NCBI GenBank assembly: GCA_021825785.1
Contig: JAKAGP010000096.1
Coordinates: 1-6,924 of the forward strand
DNA from: Nitrospirota bacterium
Lineage (GTDB): Bacteria > Nitrospirota > Thermodesulfovibrionia > Thermodesulfovibrionales > JdFR-88
Reading direction: 5' to 3'
DNA: 6,924 nucleotides
Part shown: positions 1-5,680 of the stretch, one piece after another
Numbering within the stretch: the stretch's first letter is position 1
Layout of the letters: each line of letters starts with the position of its first letter
Notes under the pieces: generated by a model
What the model was told of the DNA's origin: nothing
The model's input: only the letters and a program-made list of their open reading frames with translations
The model's database searches: none
Program-made: the position numbers and the translations under genes

Positions 1-615
1 ATGCTCCAGGTCCAGAAGCGGATTGACCTTCTGGTAAGGGCCGATGAAGTTTTTCACCTCATCATCGCCCAGGTATTCCATCCTGGCTATGGAATGGCTC
101 ACTATGAAGCCGTCCATGCAGACCATAACGGGCAGTCTTATCTCCAAGTGCTCCCCTATCCTGAACGCCATGATGGTGTTGTCGTACGCCTCCTGCGCGT
201 TTTCGCTCCAGAGCTGCACCCAGCCCGTGTCCCTCGCGCCCATGCCGTCAGAGTGGTCCCCGTGGATATTCAGCGGGGCAGAAAGGGCCCTGTTCACGAG
301 CGGCATTATTATGGGAAGGTTCATGCCGGAGGCTATATGGAGCATCTCCCACATAAGGGCAAGTCCCTGGGAGGAAGTGGCGGTTATGACCCTGCCGCCC
401 CCAGCCGCCGCTCCTATTGCGGCGGACATCGCGGAGTGTTCGCTCTCCGCGTTCAGAAGCTCAGTCTGCACCTGCCCATTGGCCACAAAAGAGGAGAACC
501 TCTGAACGATGTCCGTCTGGGGGGTTATGGGATAGAGGGAACAGACATCGGGGTCCGCCTGCCTCAAGGCGTTTGCTACGGCTTCGTTTCCGGTGACCGC
601 GACTACCTTGCCCAT
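1..615 (-). CDS. porA: 2-oxoacid:ferredoxin oxidoreductase alpha subunit (PorA-like), 3' part outside window
   Basis: This is the N-terminal 205 residues of the alpha subunit of a pyruvate (or related 2-oxoacid) ferredoxin oxidoreductase. The family oxidatively decarboxylates the oxoacid with thiamine diphosphate and CoA, giving acyl-CoA, CO2 and reduced ferredoxin in the cytoplasm. Visible signatures are YPITPQT at residues 28-34, the substrate/cofactor-contacting motif whose Thr is conserved; ESEHSAM at 57-63, with the conserved cofactor-region Glu; and TSSQGLALMWE soon after. The frame is open to the left edge, so roughly half of a ~390-residue subunit is missing. The ATG at 615 lies 2 nt after the porD stop, and a GGAGG at 626-630 sits about 10 nt upstream. 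Order gamma-delta-alpha implies that porB (the thiamine-binding beta subunit) follows outside the window. Pyruvate is the likeliest substrate by family and gene order, but 2-oxoisovalerate or 2-oxoglutarate specificity cannot be excluded. Confidence 0.93.
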   Translation of the reverse strand, partial: MGKVVAVTGNEAVANALRQADPDVCSLYPITPQTDIVQRFSSFVANGQVQTELLNAESEHSAMSAAIGAAAGGGRVITATSSQGLALMWEMLHIASGMNLPIIMPLVNRALSAPLNIHGDHSDGMGARDTGWVQLWSENAQEAYDNTIMAFRIGEHLEIRLPVMVCMDGFIVSHSIARMEYLGDDEVKNFIGPYQKVNPLLDLEH

Positions 616-617
616 TC

Positions 618-905
618 CTATTTGCCCTCCGGTTCCATTACTATTGCTTTTTTACCCTGTTTTCCGGGACATTCCTTCGCGCATACCCCGCAGCCCTTGC
701 AGTAATCATAGTTAAAGCCGGTCATCTTGCCGTCTACTACATTGACGGCCATGTCCGGGCAATAAAGCCAGCACATCAGGCACTGTATACAGTTTTCCGG
801 CACCCATCTGGGCCTGAACGTCCTCCAGGAGCCGGTCTTGAATCTGGCCGAGCTTCCCGCTTCCAGTACAACGGCGCCGGGGACCAGTTCCGTCCATTTC
901 TTCAT
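618..905 (-). CDS. porD: 2-oxoacid:ferredoxin oxidoreductase delta subunit, 2x[4Fe-4S] ferredoxin-like (PorD)
   Basis: This is a 95-residue electron-transfer subunit. Two complete [4Fe-4S] motifs are visible: CxxCxxCxxxC at C39, C42, C45, C49 (followed by Pro-Asp) and at C69, C72, C75, C79 (followed by Pro). This is the bacterial-type 2[4Fe-4S] ferredoxin pattern of PorD/VorD subunits, which pass electrons from the thiamine site to external ferredoxin. The N-terminal ~35 residues (with GSWRTFRP) are the usual PorD lead-in before the first cluster. The start ATG overlaps the porG stop as ATGA (902-905), indicating translational coupling. A full AAGGAGGT Shine-Dalgarno sequence lies at 915-922 inside the end of porG, 9 nt from the ATG. 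Length is normal for the family and no cysteine is missing. Confidence 0.95.
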   Translation of the reverse strand: MKKWTELVPGAVVLEAGSSARFKTGSWRTFRPRWVPENCIQCLMCWLYCPDMAVNVVDGKMTGFNYDYCKGCGVCAKECPGKQGKKAIVMEPEGK

Positions 906-1477
906 CCTTCCCTGACCTCCTTGTATCCCCTCTCAACGGCCTTGAGATTGCCGTTTATTATCTTCTCCGCAAACTTTTTCCCGAAGCTCTTCCTGACCTC
1001 CTCGATCAGATGCGGAAGGCTTACGAGGTCCGAAACCTTTACGACCGCGCCCAGCATGGGAGAGTTGGGAAGCGGCCTGCCTATTTCCGTTATCGCTATG
1101 TCGGTGGCATCCACCGTGAAGACTTTCTGGGTACTTTTCGCCTTGAGCGCCTTTCTCATCTCCGCCGGGTCCTTCGTGGTGTTGACTACGAAGATAGCGT
1201 CATCGATGGCGCCCTCCGTGACGTCCATGGCGTCTATTATGGTGGCATCCACAATGCTCACGATCCTGGGGTTCACAACAGGGCAGTAAAGTCTGAGCTC
1301 GTGGTCGCTTATCCTGTTGTACGCCCTCAGCGGAGCGCCTGCCCTCTCAGGACCGTACTCGGGAAAGGCCTGCACATACCTGCCGCCGCTAAGACAGGCA
1401 TCGGCCAGCACCTTGGCGGCCGTTACTGTCCCCTGGCCCCCTCTTCCATGCCATCTAATCTCGATCATATCGGGCAT
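902..1477 (-). CDS. porG: 2-oxoacid:ferredoxin oxidoreductase gamma subunit (PorG/PorC)
   Basis: This 191-residue protein matches the gamma subunit/domain of pyruvate and related ferredoxin oxidoreductases, which corresponds to the domain thought to interact with CoA in the fused enzymes. The N-terminus has the diagnostic WHGRGGQG glycine-rich motif (residues 9-16), then the AAKVLADA helix and a FPEYGPERAGAP segment (about 39-50), all typical of this family. It is the first gene of the leftward operon and overlaps porD by 4 nt. The start at 1477 was chosen because GGAGGG lies upstream at 1489-1494, with an 11-nt spacing that is slightly long. A second in-frame ATG three codons later (1468) is possible but even further from that site. 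Family length is about 180-195 residues, so the gene looks complete. Confidence 0.94.
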   Translation of the reverse strand: MPDMIEIRWHGRGGQGTVTAAKVLADACLSGGRYVQAFPEYGPERAGAPLRAYNRISDHELRLYCPVVNPRIVSIVDATIIDAMDVTEGAIDDAIFVVNTTKDPAEMRKALKAKSTQKVFTVDATDIAITEIGRPLPNSPMLGAVVKVSDLVSLPHLIEEVRKSFGKKFAEKIINGNLKAVERGYKEVREG

Positions 1478-1512
1478 TCGCAGTTCTTCCCTCCAAAAAT
1501 TATAAGTTTACT

Positions 1513-1542
1513 ATGTTAATTAAAATATACTTGCTTTTTCAA
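1513..1542 (-). promoter_or_regulatory. Candidate sigma70-type promoter of the porGDA operon
   Basis: On the minus strand, TTGAAA (1537-1542, 5 of 6 matches to the -35 consensus) is followed after 18 nt by TAACAT (1513-1518, 4 of 6 matches to the -10 consensus). Transcription would start near 1506 and give a short leader of about 30 nt carrying the GGAGGG site of porG. A perfect TATAAT closer to the gene (about 1500-1505) was not preferred, because its start point would fall within or past the ribosome binding site. This is inferred from the sequence only. Confidence 0.35.
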
Positions 1543-1646
1543 ACTCGTTGAGGTTCAAGCCCAAAATACTATATTGCCACAAGATGGGGCTTTTTTCAAA
1601 AAACTCTTATTTATTTTTTGTTCCAAAAATCAAAAAAATCAAAAAA

Positions 1647-1660
1647 AACGGAATTCCGTT
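1647..1660. repeat. 14-bp perfect palindrome AACGGAATTCCGTT upstream of tgt
   Basis: AACGGAATTCCGTT reads identically on both strands. It is embedded in A-rich DNA and ends 17 nt before the tgt start codon. A perfect palindrome with no spacer is more consistent with a binding site for a dimeric DNA-binding protein than with an RNA hairpin, since the central bases could not all pair in RNA. No regulator is encoded nearby, so its role is unknown and chance remains possible. Confidence 0.45.
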
Positions 1661-1677
1661 AAAATCAATGACGCATA

Positions 1678-2784
1678 ATGAATTTCACCATACTGAAAAA
1701 AGACGGCGCGGCAAGAACCGGCCTTATCGAAACGGAAAACGGGGCAATCCATACCCCGGCGTTCATGCCCGTGGGCACGAACGCCACGGTGAAGGCTCTT
1801 GGCCCTGACGAACTTAAGGGGGCAGGTGCGGAGATCATCCTCTCAAATACCTACCACCTGTACCTGAGGCCCGGGCACGGACTTATAAAAAACCTTGGAG
1901 GGCTGCACAGGTTCATGTGCTGGGACAGGCCGATACTTACGGACAGCGGCGGTTTCCAGGTTTACAGCCTCGCCCTGCTTAGAAAGATAACGGATGAGGG
2001 GGTGGAATTCCAAAGCCATATTGACGGCTCTACCCATTTCATGACGCCGGAGTTGGCCATAGAGATACAGGCCTCGCTTGGCTCGGACATCTTCATGGCC
2101 TTTGACGAATGCCCACCCTGGCCTGTCACGCACGGGGAGGTGCAAAAAGCGGTCAGGAGGACCGCCCTCTGGGCGCTCAAATGCCTGGAGAAAAAGAAAA
2201 GCATGCCGGAGGCCGGCAAAAGCGCCCTGTTTGGCATCATTCAGGGCGGCTCTTATGAAGACCTCCGCAGGGAGAGCCTTGAAGGGCTGCTTGAAATGGA
2301 CTTTGAGGGATACGCGGTTGGCGGAGTAAGCGTGGGAGAGCCAAAAGGAGAGATGTGGAAGACCATGCACCTGATGGGCCCGCTGCTGCCCACTGCCAAG
2401 CCCAGATACCTCATGGGCATAGGAGACCTCAAAGACTGCATGGAGGCAGTGGGGGCCGGTTTTGACATGTTCGACTGCGTCATGCCCACAAGAAACGCCA
2501 GGAACGGCACCCTTTTCACCTCGGAGGGAAGGATCAGCATAAAAAGGACAGAGTTCAAGGAGGATCCGTCTCCGCTTGATGCGCGCTGCAACTGCTACAC
2601 ATGCACCCATTTCTCCAGGGGGTACCTTAGACACCTCTTTTTAAGCAAAGAGATACTGTCCATGCGCCTGAACACCATCCATAACACACATTTTTACCAG
2701 GAGTTTTTCAGGAAGATGCGGGAGTCGATAACGGAGGGCAGGTTTTTGGAGTTCAGAAGACAATGGGAAACGGTGGAGTGGTAG
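1678..2784 (+). CDS. tgt: tRNA-guanine(34) transglycosylase (queuine tRNA-ribosyltransferase)
   Basis: This is a complete 368-residue bacterial Tgt, close to the usual ~375 residues. It exchanges guanine at wobble position 34 of GUN-anticodon tRNAs (Asp, Asn, His, Tyr) for the queuosine precursor preQ1. The TIM-barrel signatures are all present: TDSGGFQ with catalytic Asp89; the FDEC segment with Asp143 at the base-binding site; FGIIQGG (185-191); AVGGVSVGE (213-221); and FDCVMPTRNARNG with the nucleophilic Asp266. The zinc site is intact as C304, C306, C309 and H335. The start ATG is supported by the family N-terminus (FTILKKDGAARTG), but no Shine-Dalgarno sequence is recognisable in the A-rich leader, so initiation may be weak or rely on an unstructured AT-rich region. 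It is transcribed alone; no queA, yajC or secD homologue adjoins it here, although those are common neighbours elsewhere. It converges with the next gene across only 5 nt and no terminator hairpin is seen between them. Confidence 0.97.
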   Translation: MNFTILKKDGAARTGLIETENGAIHTPAFMPVGTNATVKALGPDELKGAGAEIILSNTYHLYLRPGHGLIKNLGGLHRFMCWDRPILTDSGGFQVYSLALLRKITDEGVEFQSHIDGSTHFMTPELAIEIQASLGSDIFMAFDECPPWPVTHGEVQKAVRRTALWALKCLEKKKSMPEAGKSALFGIIQGGSYEDLRRESLEGLLEMDFEGYAVGGVSVGEPKGEMWKTMHLMGPLLPTAKPRYLMGIGDLKDCMEAVGAGFDMFDCVMPTRNARNGTLFTSEGRISIKRTEFKEDPSPLDARCNCYTCTHFSRGYLRHLFLSKEILSMRLNTIHNTHFYQEFFRKMRESITEGRFLEFRRQWETVEW

Positions 2785-2789
2785 ATCCT

Positions 2790-4445
2790 TTACTCCTGCG
2801 CCTCCAGAATAAGCTTCTCGTACTGCTCGCGGAGGGGCTCCTTGCTAACGCCCGAGTCTATGAAGTCCCACGGCAATAGCTCCCCCGCGTCTTTTTGCCT
2901 GAAGATGTAAAATTCCTCCGAAAGGCCCGCGCTTTTAAGCGCCGATTTGTAGTCCAGCCCTTCCCTTGCCATGGCCAGAAGGACGGAGGAAAGCCTTCTG
3001 TCTCCCATCGCAAATACACCCTGCATCATTGCGTATTTGGGAACATCATGAAAGACGGAGACCCCCTTTAAGGCGTTCAATGACTTTTTTATCCTTCCAA
3101 GCCGTTTCTTGACCGCCTCCGGCTTTTCCATCGGGTGCCACTGAAAGCAGGTAAAAGGCTTTGGCACAAAGGTGCTCACCGTCAGGGTGATCTTGCCGCG
3201 TGGCGAGTTGCTTCTTATTTCCCCCACCAGGGCTATGAGAGCGTCCACGTCCTCATCCGTCTCCGTGGGCAGACCGATGATGAAATAGACCCGCAGGTTC
3301 ATGCCCGCCTCCAGGATGGCCCGCGAGGTCTCCAGGATGTCTTCTTCCGTGATCCTCTTGTTCACAAGCCTGCGAAGTCTTGGAGTACCGGCCTCCGCAG
3401 CTATCGATAGGCTTTTGTGCCTCTTCAGATAGGGCAAAAGCCCAATGCTTTTTGCACCCGCCCTGAGGGAGGTAATGGAGAAATCCACCCCCTCTATCTG
3501 AAGGAGCCCGGGAAGCCCCGGATAGTCAGAGACCGAAGGCCCTATGAGCCCCACCCTCTGGCCAGCAGAAAGCGCCTCATCTATCTCTTTTTTAATGTCT
3601 TCAGGCGGCCTCCTCCTTGGCGGGTTATAGATCTGCCCGGCAAGACAGAAAGAACAGCTCCACGGACATCCGCGCATCAGCTCTATGAGCCGCATATTCG
3701 AAAATTCGGTATCGGGCGTTGTTATGGCGTGCCTCATTCCGAGCTCCGGCGAGACCTGCTTCCTTACCATAACGGGCGCATGGGGGACCTCCTGTTTTCT
3801 CTCCGAGATCGTGCCTTCCTGCCCGTAGGACACATTGTAAAGAGAAGGGACATAGACGCCCGGCACGGAGACTATCTTCTCCAAAAAACCCCGCCTTCCC
3901 CCGGCAGATGAAAGATTTTTCCTTACCTCCTCAAAAAAAGGCGGCAAAAGGGCCTCCGCCTCTCCTATGAAAATGGCGTCAAAGAAATCTGCCAGCGGTT
4001 CCGGATTGGAAAAAGCGGCCACCCCCCCAAGCAAAAGCAGCGGCTCTCTGGCGCCGCGCAAGCTGGCCAAAGGCGGTATCATGGCCAGCTCCAGTATCTC
4101 CGGGATATGAGGATAATCGTTTTCAAAGGACACGGAGAAGGCCACCATATCAAATCTTTTAAGCGGCCTTTTGGATTCAAGGCTGAAGAGCTCTTCTCCA
4201 CCCTTAAGATAGTCCTCCATGTCTTCCGCGTCCGGCAGGAAGGCGCGCTCGCAAAGCACGTCCGGCATCCCGTTCAGAAGGCCATAGACGCCCTGGAAAC
4301 CCAGGTTGGACATCCCCACGTGATAGGTGTTCGGATAGACCAGGCAGATGTTGAACTTTCCGCCTGGTCCTTTAAAGACCGTCCCCTTTTCCCTTGAAAG
4401 AAGGCCGTCCGCTTTCCTTAATAGTTTCTGTCTTTTCCCGCCCAT
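2790..4445 (-). CDS. Radical SAM protein with B12-binding-like N-terminal domain (TIGR03960-type), function unknown
   Basis: This 551-residue protein has a B12-binding-like N-terminal Rossmann-type region, starting with NICLVYPNTYHVGMSNLGFQ at residues 32-51 and including GEAEALLPPF. A radical SAM core follows, with its cluster motif CPWSCSFC giving C260, C264 and C267 (CxxxCxxC) to bind the SAM-coordinating [4Fe-4S] cluster. Further core elements are AAEAGTPRLR, the YFIIGLPTETDED strand-turn, and FVPKPFTCFQW. The layout resembles the TIGR03960 family, whose substrate is not known to me. I do not see the DxHxxG motif that supplies the cobalt-binding His in classical B12 domains, so real cobalamin dependence is uncertain. 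Family members are often fused or adjacent to a TIGR03936/DUF2344 domain; none is present here. The start lies 12 nt after the stop of the DUF3786 gene with only a weak purine-rich site, and the two genes are probably one transcript. Methylthiotransferase-like or other RNA-modification roles are possible but not shown. Confidence 0.85.
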   Translation of the reverse strand: MGGKRQKLLRKADGLLSREKGTVFKGPGGKFNICLVYPNTYHVGMSNLGFQGVYGLLNGMPDVLCERAFLPDAEDMEDYLKGGEELFSLESKRPLKRFDMVAFSVSFENDYPHIPEILELAMIPPLASLRGAREPLLLLGGVAAFSNPEPLADFFDAIFIGEAEALLPPFFEEVRKNLSSAGGRRGFLEKIVSVPGVYVPSLYNVSYGQEGTISERKQEVPHAPVMVRKQVSPELGMRHAITTPDTEFSNMRLIELMRGCPWSCSFCLAGQIYNPPRRRPPEDIKKEIDEALSAGQRVGLIGPSVSDYPGLPGLLQIEGVDFSITSLRAGAKSIGLLPYLKRHKSLSIAAEAGTPRLRRLVNKRITEEDILETSRAILEAGMNLRVYFIIGLPTETDEDVDALIALVGEIRSNSPRGKITLTVSTFVPKPFTCFQWHPMEKPEAVKKRLGRIKKSLNALKGVSVFHDVPKYAMMQGVFAMGDRRLSSVLLAMAREGLDYKSALKSAGLSEEFYIFRQKDAGELLPWDFIDSGVSKEPLREQYEKLILEAQE

Positions 4446-4457
4446 GTCTTTTCTGAT

Positions 4458-5060
4458 CTAAAACATGGCCAGCAGACAGAGCATGATGGCGCTCCAGATT
4501 ATATCCAGGGGAAGGACGATCCCGGCCGATGAGTCCAGGAGCACGCCTGCCCTGGCCGGGAATTCTTCATCTTCCAGCCACAGAAGCAGATAAATTGGAA
4601 GTCCGGGGGCGGGATGGAGTTTTATGCATGCGTCCGCCAGATCGCATCTTTCGCCCCCCAGTGCCAAACCTTTTTTTAAAAACTCCTCACTGCCGCTGCC
4701 ATAACGTCGTGCTAGGCCATCCAGAGGGAGGGTATGGGAGCCCCGGAAAAAGGCCGCTCCCCCGTTTAAGTCCTCCGGCCTTACCAGCCTGCCGGTAGGC
4801 GGTATGCCTTTTGCGTAAACAAGCCACCACAGGCAGACATGGTTGAAAAAATAACCGAATTTGGTCATCAGGGCCTCCCCTTGCGCTGAGGACGCCTCTA
4901 TGGCCTCTTTGTCTTTTTCCGGATAAACGAGGAAGTCCGTGCCCAGGGAGGGAAAAACAAATGCACCGTCCTTAAACGGGACGCCTGCATTCCTCGACAG
5001 CTCCCCGCTTACCGCCTCCCTGATCTTCTCCCATGCCGTCTTCAGGCCCGACTGGCTCAT
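4458..5060 (-). CDS. DUF3786 family protein, function unknown
   Basis: This 200-residue soluble-looking protein has no recognised catalytic motif, and I assign it to DUF3786 from its pattern of conserved blocks. These are FFRGSHTLPLDGLARRYG (104-121), LGGERCDLADACIKLHPAPG (134-153) and the C-terminal LWLEDEEFPARAGVLLDSS run (160-178), followed by LPLDII. The WxxDEEFP core is the clearest block, and its acidic residues could bind a metal or a positively charged partner. Four cysteines (C76, C139, C145, C195) are present but form no standard cluster motif. The last 14 residues are strongly hydrophobic but too short and too close to the end to be called a membrane anchor. It is the first gene of a leftward pair with the radical SAM gene. 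The ATG at 5060 has no strong ribosome binding site (AAGATCA precedes it). The family is largely uncharacterised, so I offer no biochemical role. Confidence 0.75.
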   Translation of the reverse strand: MSQSGLKTAWEKIREAVSGELSRNAGVPFKDGAFVFPSLGTDFLVYPEKDKEAIEASSAQGEALMTKFGYFFNHVCLWWLVYAKGIPPTGRLVRPEDLNGGAAFFRGSHTLPLDGLARRYGSGSEEFLKKGLALGGERCDLADACIKLHPAPGLPIYLLLWLEDEEFPARAGVLLDSSAGIVLPLDIIWSAIMLCLLAMF

Positions 5061-5150
5061 TGATCTTATTATTTTAAGAGATAGCGCTATTTTTTTTAAG
5101 AAAAAACAACATTTTAAGCAAAAAAACAGGGAAGGACCAAAAATCTTACC
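5061..5150 (-). promoter_or_regulatory. AT-rich upstream region of the DUF3786-radical SAM pair
   Basis: This gap between the csp terminator and the DUF3786 start is almost all A and T, and probably contains the promoter of the pair. A weak match on the minus strand is TTGCTT, 17 nt, TAAAAA (about 5093-5121), not good enough to insist on. Two other patterns stand out: CTTAAAA occurs three times on the minus strand (5072-5078, 5094-5100, 5112-5118), and a 10-bp perfect palindrome ATAGCGCTAT occupies 5081-5090 between the first two. Together they could be an operator. Confidence 0.35.
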
Positions 5151-5185
5151 AAAAAAAAAGCCCCCGGCGGAAGGCCGGGGGCTTT
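5151..5185 (-). terminator. Intrinsic (Rho-independent) terminator of the cold-shock gene
   Basis: Read on the minus strand, AAAGCCCCCGGC (5174-5185) and GCCGGGGGCTTT (5157-5168) form a perfect 12-bp, GC-rich stem with a 5-nt CTTCC loop. The stem runs straight into nine T's (5151-5159; the last three overlap the stem end). It starts 22 nt after the csp stop codon. The T-tract is only on the minus-strand side, so the terminator acts leftward and isolates csp from the DUF3786-radical SAM pair. Confidence 0.95.
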
Positions 5186-5207
5186 CGGTAGAGGTTTTTT
5201 TCTTTTT

Positions 5208-5408
5208 TCAGACCTTTACGACGTTGACAGCCCTGGGGCCCTTGGGACCCATCTCGATGTCAAAATTTACCTGGTCCCCTTCGCCAAGGGTCTTGAAACC
5301 TTCACCGGAGATTGCTGAAAAGTGGACAAATACGTCCTTGCCGTCATCCGTGGTGATAAACCCAAAACCTTTAGCCTCATTGAACCATTTAACTGAACCA
5401 CTCGACAT
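5208..5408 (-). CDS. Cold-shock protein, CspA family
   Basis: This is a 66-residue single cold-shock domain (OB fold) that binds single-stranded RNA or DNA. Family members melt or prevent mRNA secondary structure, especially in the cold. The opening [15 protein letters not shown] contains RNP1 (KGFGFI), followed by RNP2 (VFVHF), then the [21 protein letters not shown] segment and the terminal AVNVVKV strand. Length and all nucleic-acid-facing aromatics look normal. The start is firm: AGGAGG sits 9 nt upstream of the ATG. The gene stands alone, with its own promoter (5521-5549), a ~105-nt leader and a strong terminator. That organisation is typical of abundantly and separately regulated csp genes. 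Whether it is cold-induced or constitutive cannot be read from the sequence, so I give no paralogue letter. Confidence 0.97.
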   Translation of the reverse strand: MSSGSVKWFNEAKGFGFITTDDGKDVFVHFSAISGEGFKTLGEGDQVNFDIEMGPKGPRAVNVVKV

Positions 5409-5445
5409 CTGCTACTTCCTCCTAAGGAAAAATAATATTTCGGAT

Positions 5446-5469
5446 CTGCAAATAAAACCGGCTGCAAAT
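5446..5469. repeat. 8-bp direct repeat CTGCAAAT in the csp leader
   Basis: CTGCAAAT occurs at 5446-5453 and again at 5462-5469, a 16-base period, with GATC just outside each outer end. It lies in the untranslated leader of the cold-shock gene, 38-61 nt upstream of its start codon. The repeat is short and may be incidental, but in the transcript it places two ATTTGCAG copies shortly before the ribosome binding site. Confidence 0.35.
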
Positions 5470-5476
5470 GATCTCT

Positions 5477-5515
5477 CATCGAGCCTTGAGCCCTTATTTG
5501 TCGAAAGCTCCGATG
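5477..5515 (-). promoter_or_regulatory. Stem-loop at the predicted 5' end of the csp transcript
   Basis: On the minus strand CATCGGAGC (5507-5515) pairs with GCTCGATG (5477-5484) in an 8-bp stem with one bulged G. The inner loop is 22 nt and may contain further pairing. The stem begins almost exactly where the promoter at 5521-5549 predicts the transcript to start. Long structured 5' leaders are known from cold-shock mRNAs in other bacteria, where they control stability and translation with temperature. That this leader does so is inference. Confidence 0.45.
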
Positions 5516-5520
5516 CAGTA

Positions 5521-5549
5521 AATATGGCATACATCGAATCAAATGTCAA
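5521..5549 (-). promoter_or_regulatory. Sigma70-type promoter of the cold-shock gene
   Basis: A perfect TTGACA -35 box (5544-5549 read on the minus strand) is separated by an ideal 17 nt from CATATT (5521-5526), a 4 of 6 match to the -10 box. The predicted start near 5514 gives an untranslated leader of about 105 nt. It is the best promoter match I found in the window. Confidence 0.65.
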
Positions 5550-5680
5550 ACGGAAACTTTAGTGTTTTACCCGCCCTCTCCGCCCTTAAATTAATGGGGG
5601 CAGACCCTAAAAAAAGCGGGCCTCTTCATTTAAATTTCAAGACGGGTTTTGCTCCGTCATTGGAAAAAGAGTGGGAGGGT
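5550..5680. other. Non-coding spacer between the csp promoter and the ftsZ 3' hairpin
   Basis: The whole csp-ftsZ gap is 325 bases (5409-5733). This middle part holds no gene I can support. It contains a short inverted repeat GACGG (5641-5645)/CCGTC (5654-5658) with an 8-nt loop, an 8-bp palindrome ATTTAAAT (about 5628-5635), and a run of seven A's at 5609-5615. None of these is linked to a clear function. The run of A's is a T-run on the minus strand and lies downstream of ftsZ, but no good stem precedes it. Confidence 0.5.

Larger units (their letters stand above)
1478..1677. promoter_or_regulatory. Divergent AT-rich intergenic region between porG and tgt
   Basis: These 200 bases separate two divergently transcribed genes and must hold the promoters of both. 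Composition is very AT-rich, with repeated short TCAAAAA tracts at about 1622-1648, unlike the GC-rich genes either side. On the plus strand a weak candidate promoter for tgt is TTGAGG (1548-1553), 16 nt, TATATT (1570-1575), giving a start near 1582 and a leader of about 95 nt. A six-pair hairpin-like element, AAGCCC (1557-1562) with GGGCTT (1587-1592) followed by T's, is present, but its loop is 24 nt. If the candidate tgt promoter is real, its left arm would not be transcribed. No RNA gene or convincing small ORF is visible. Confidence 0.6.

Noticed and set aside
1..705. Long open frame on the plus strand opposite porA and part of porD
   Set aside because: It is the antisense shadow of the por genes. 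The minus strand encodes unmistakable PorA and PorD motifs in the correct operon order, whereas the plus-strand product has no recognisable features.
1500..1505. Perfect TATAAT on the minus strand just upstream of porG
   Set aside because: Its start point would fall within or past the GGAGGG ribosome binding site, and no good -35 box lies 16-18 nt upstream, so the promoter at 1513-1542 was preferred.
1545..1600. Possible preQ1 riboswitch in the tgt leader (GAGGTTCAAGCCCAAAATACTA loosely recalls preQ1-I sequences)
   Set aside because: The GAGG segment has no matching CCUC downstream to form the first stem, and the A-rich tail is not placed as in the known class I fold. The similarity is superficial.
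1843..2634. Long open frame on the minus strand inside tgt
   Set aside because: It lies opposite a complete Tgt with all catalytic and zinc residues. Long antisense frames are expected in GC-rich coding DNA.
5609..5615. A-run at 5609-5615 considered as the T-tract of an ftsZ terminator
   Set aside because: No stable stem immediately precedes it on the minus strand.
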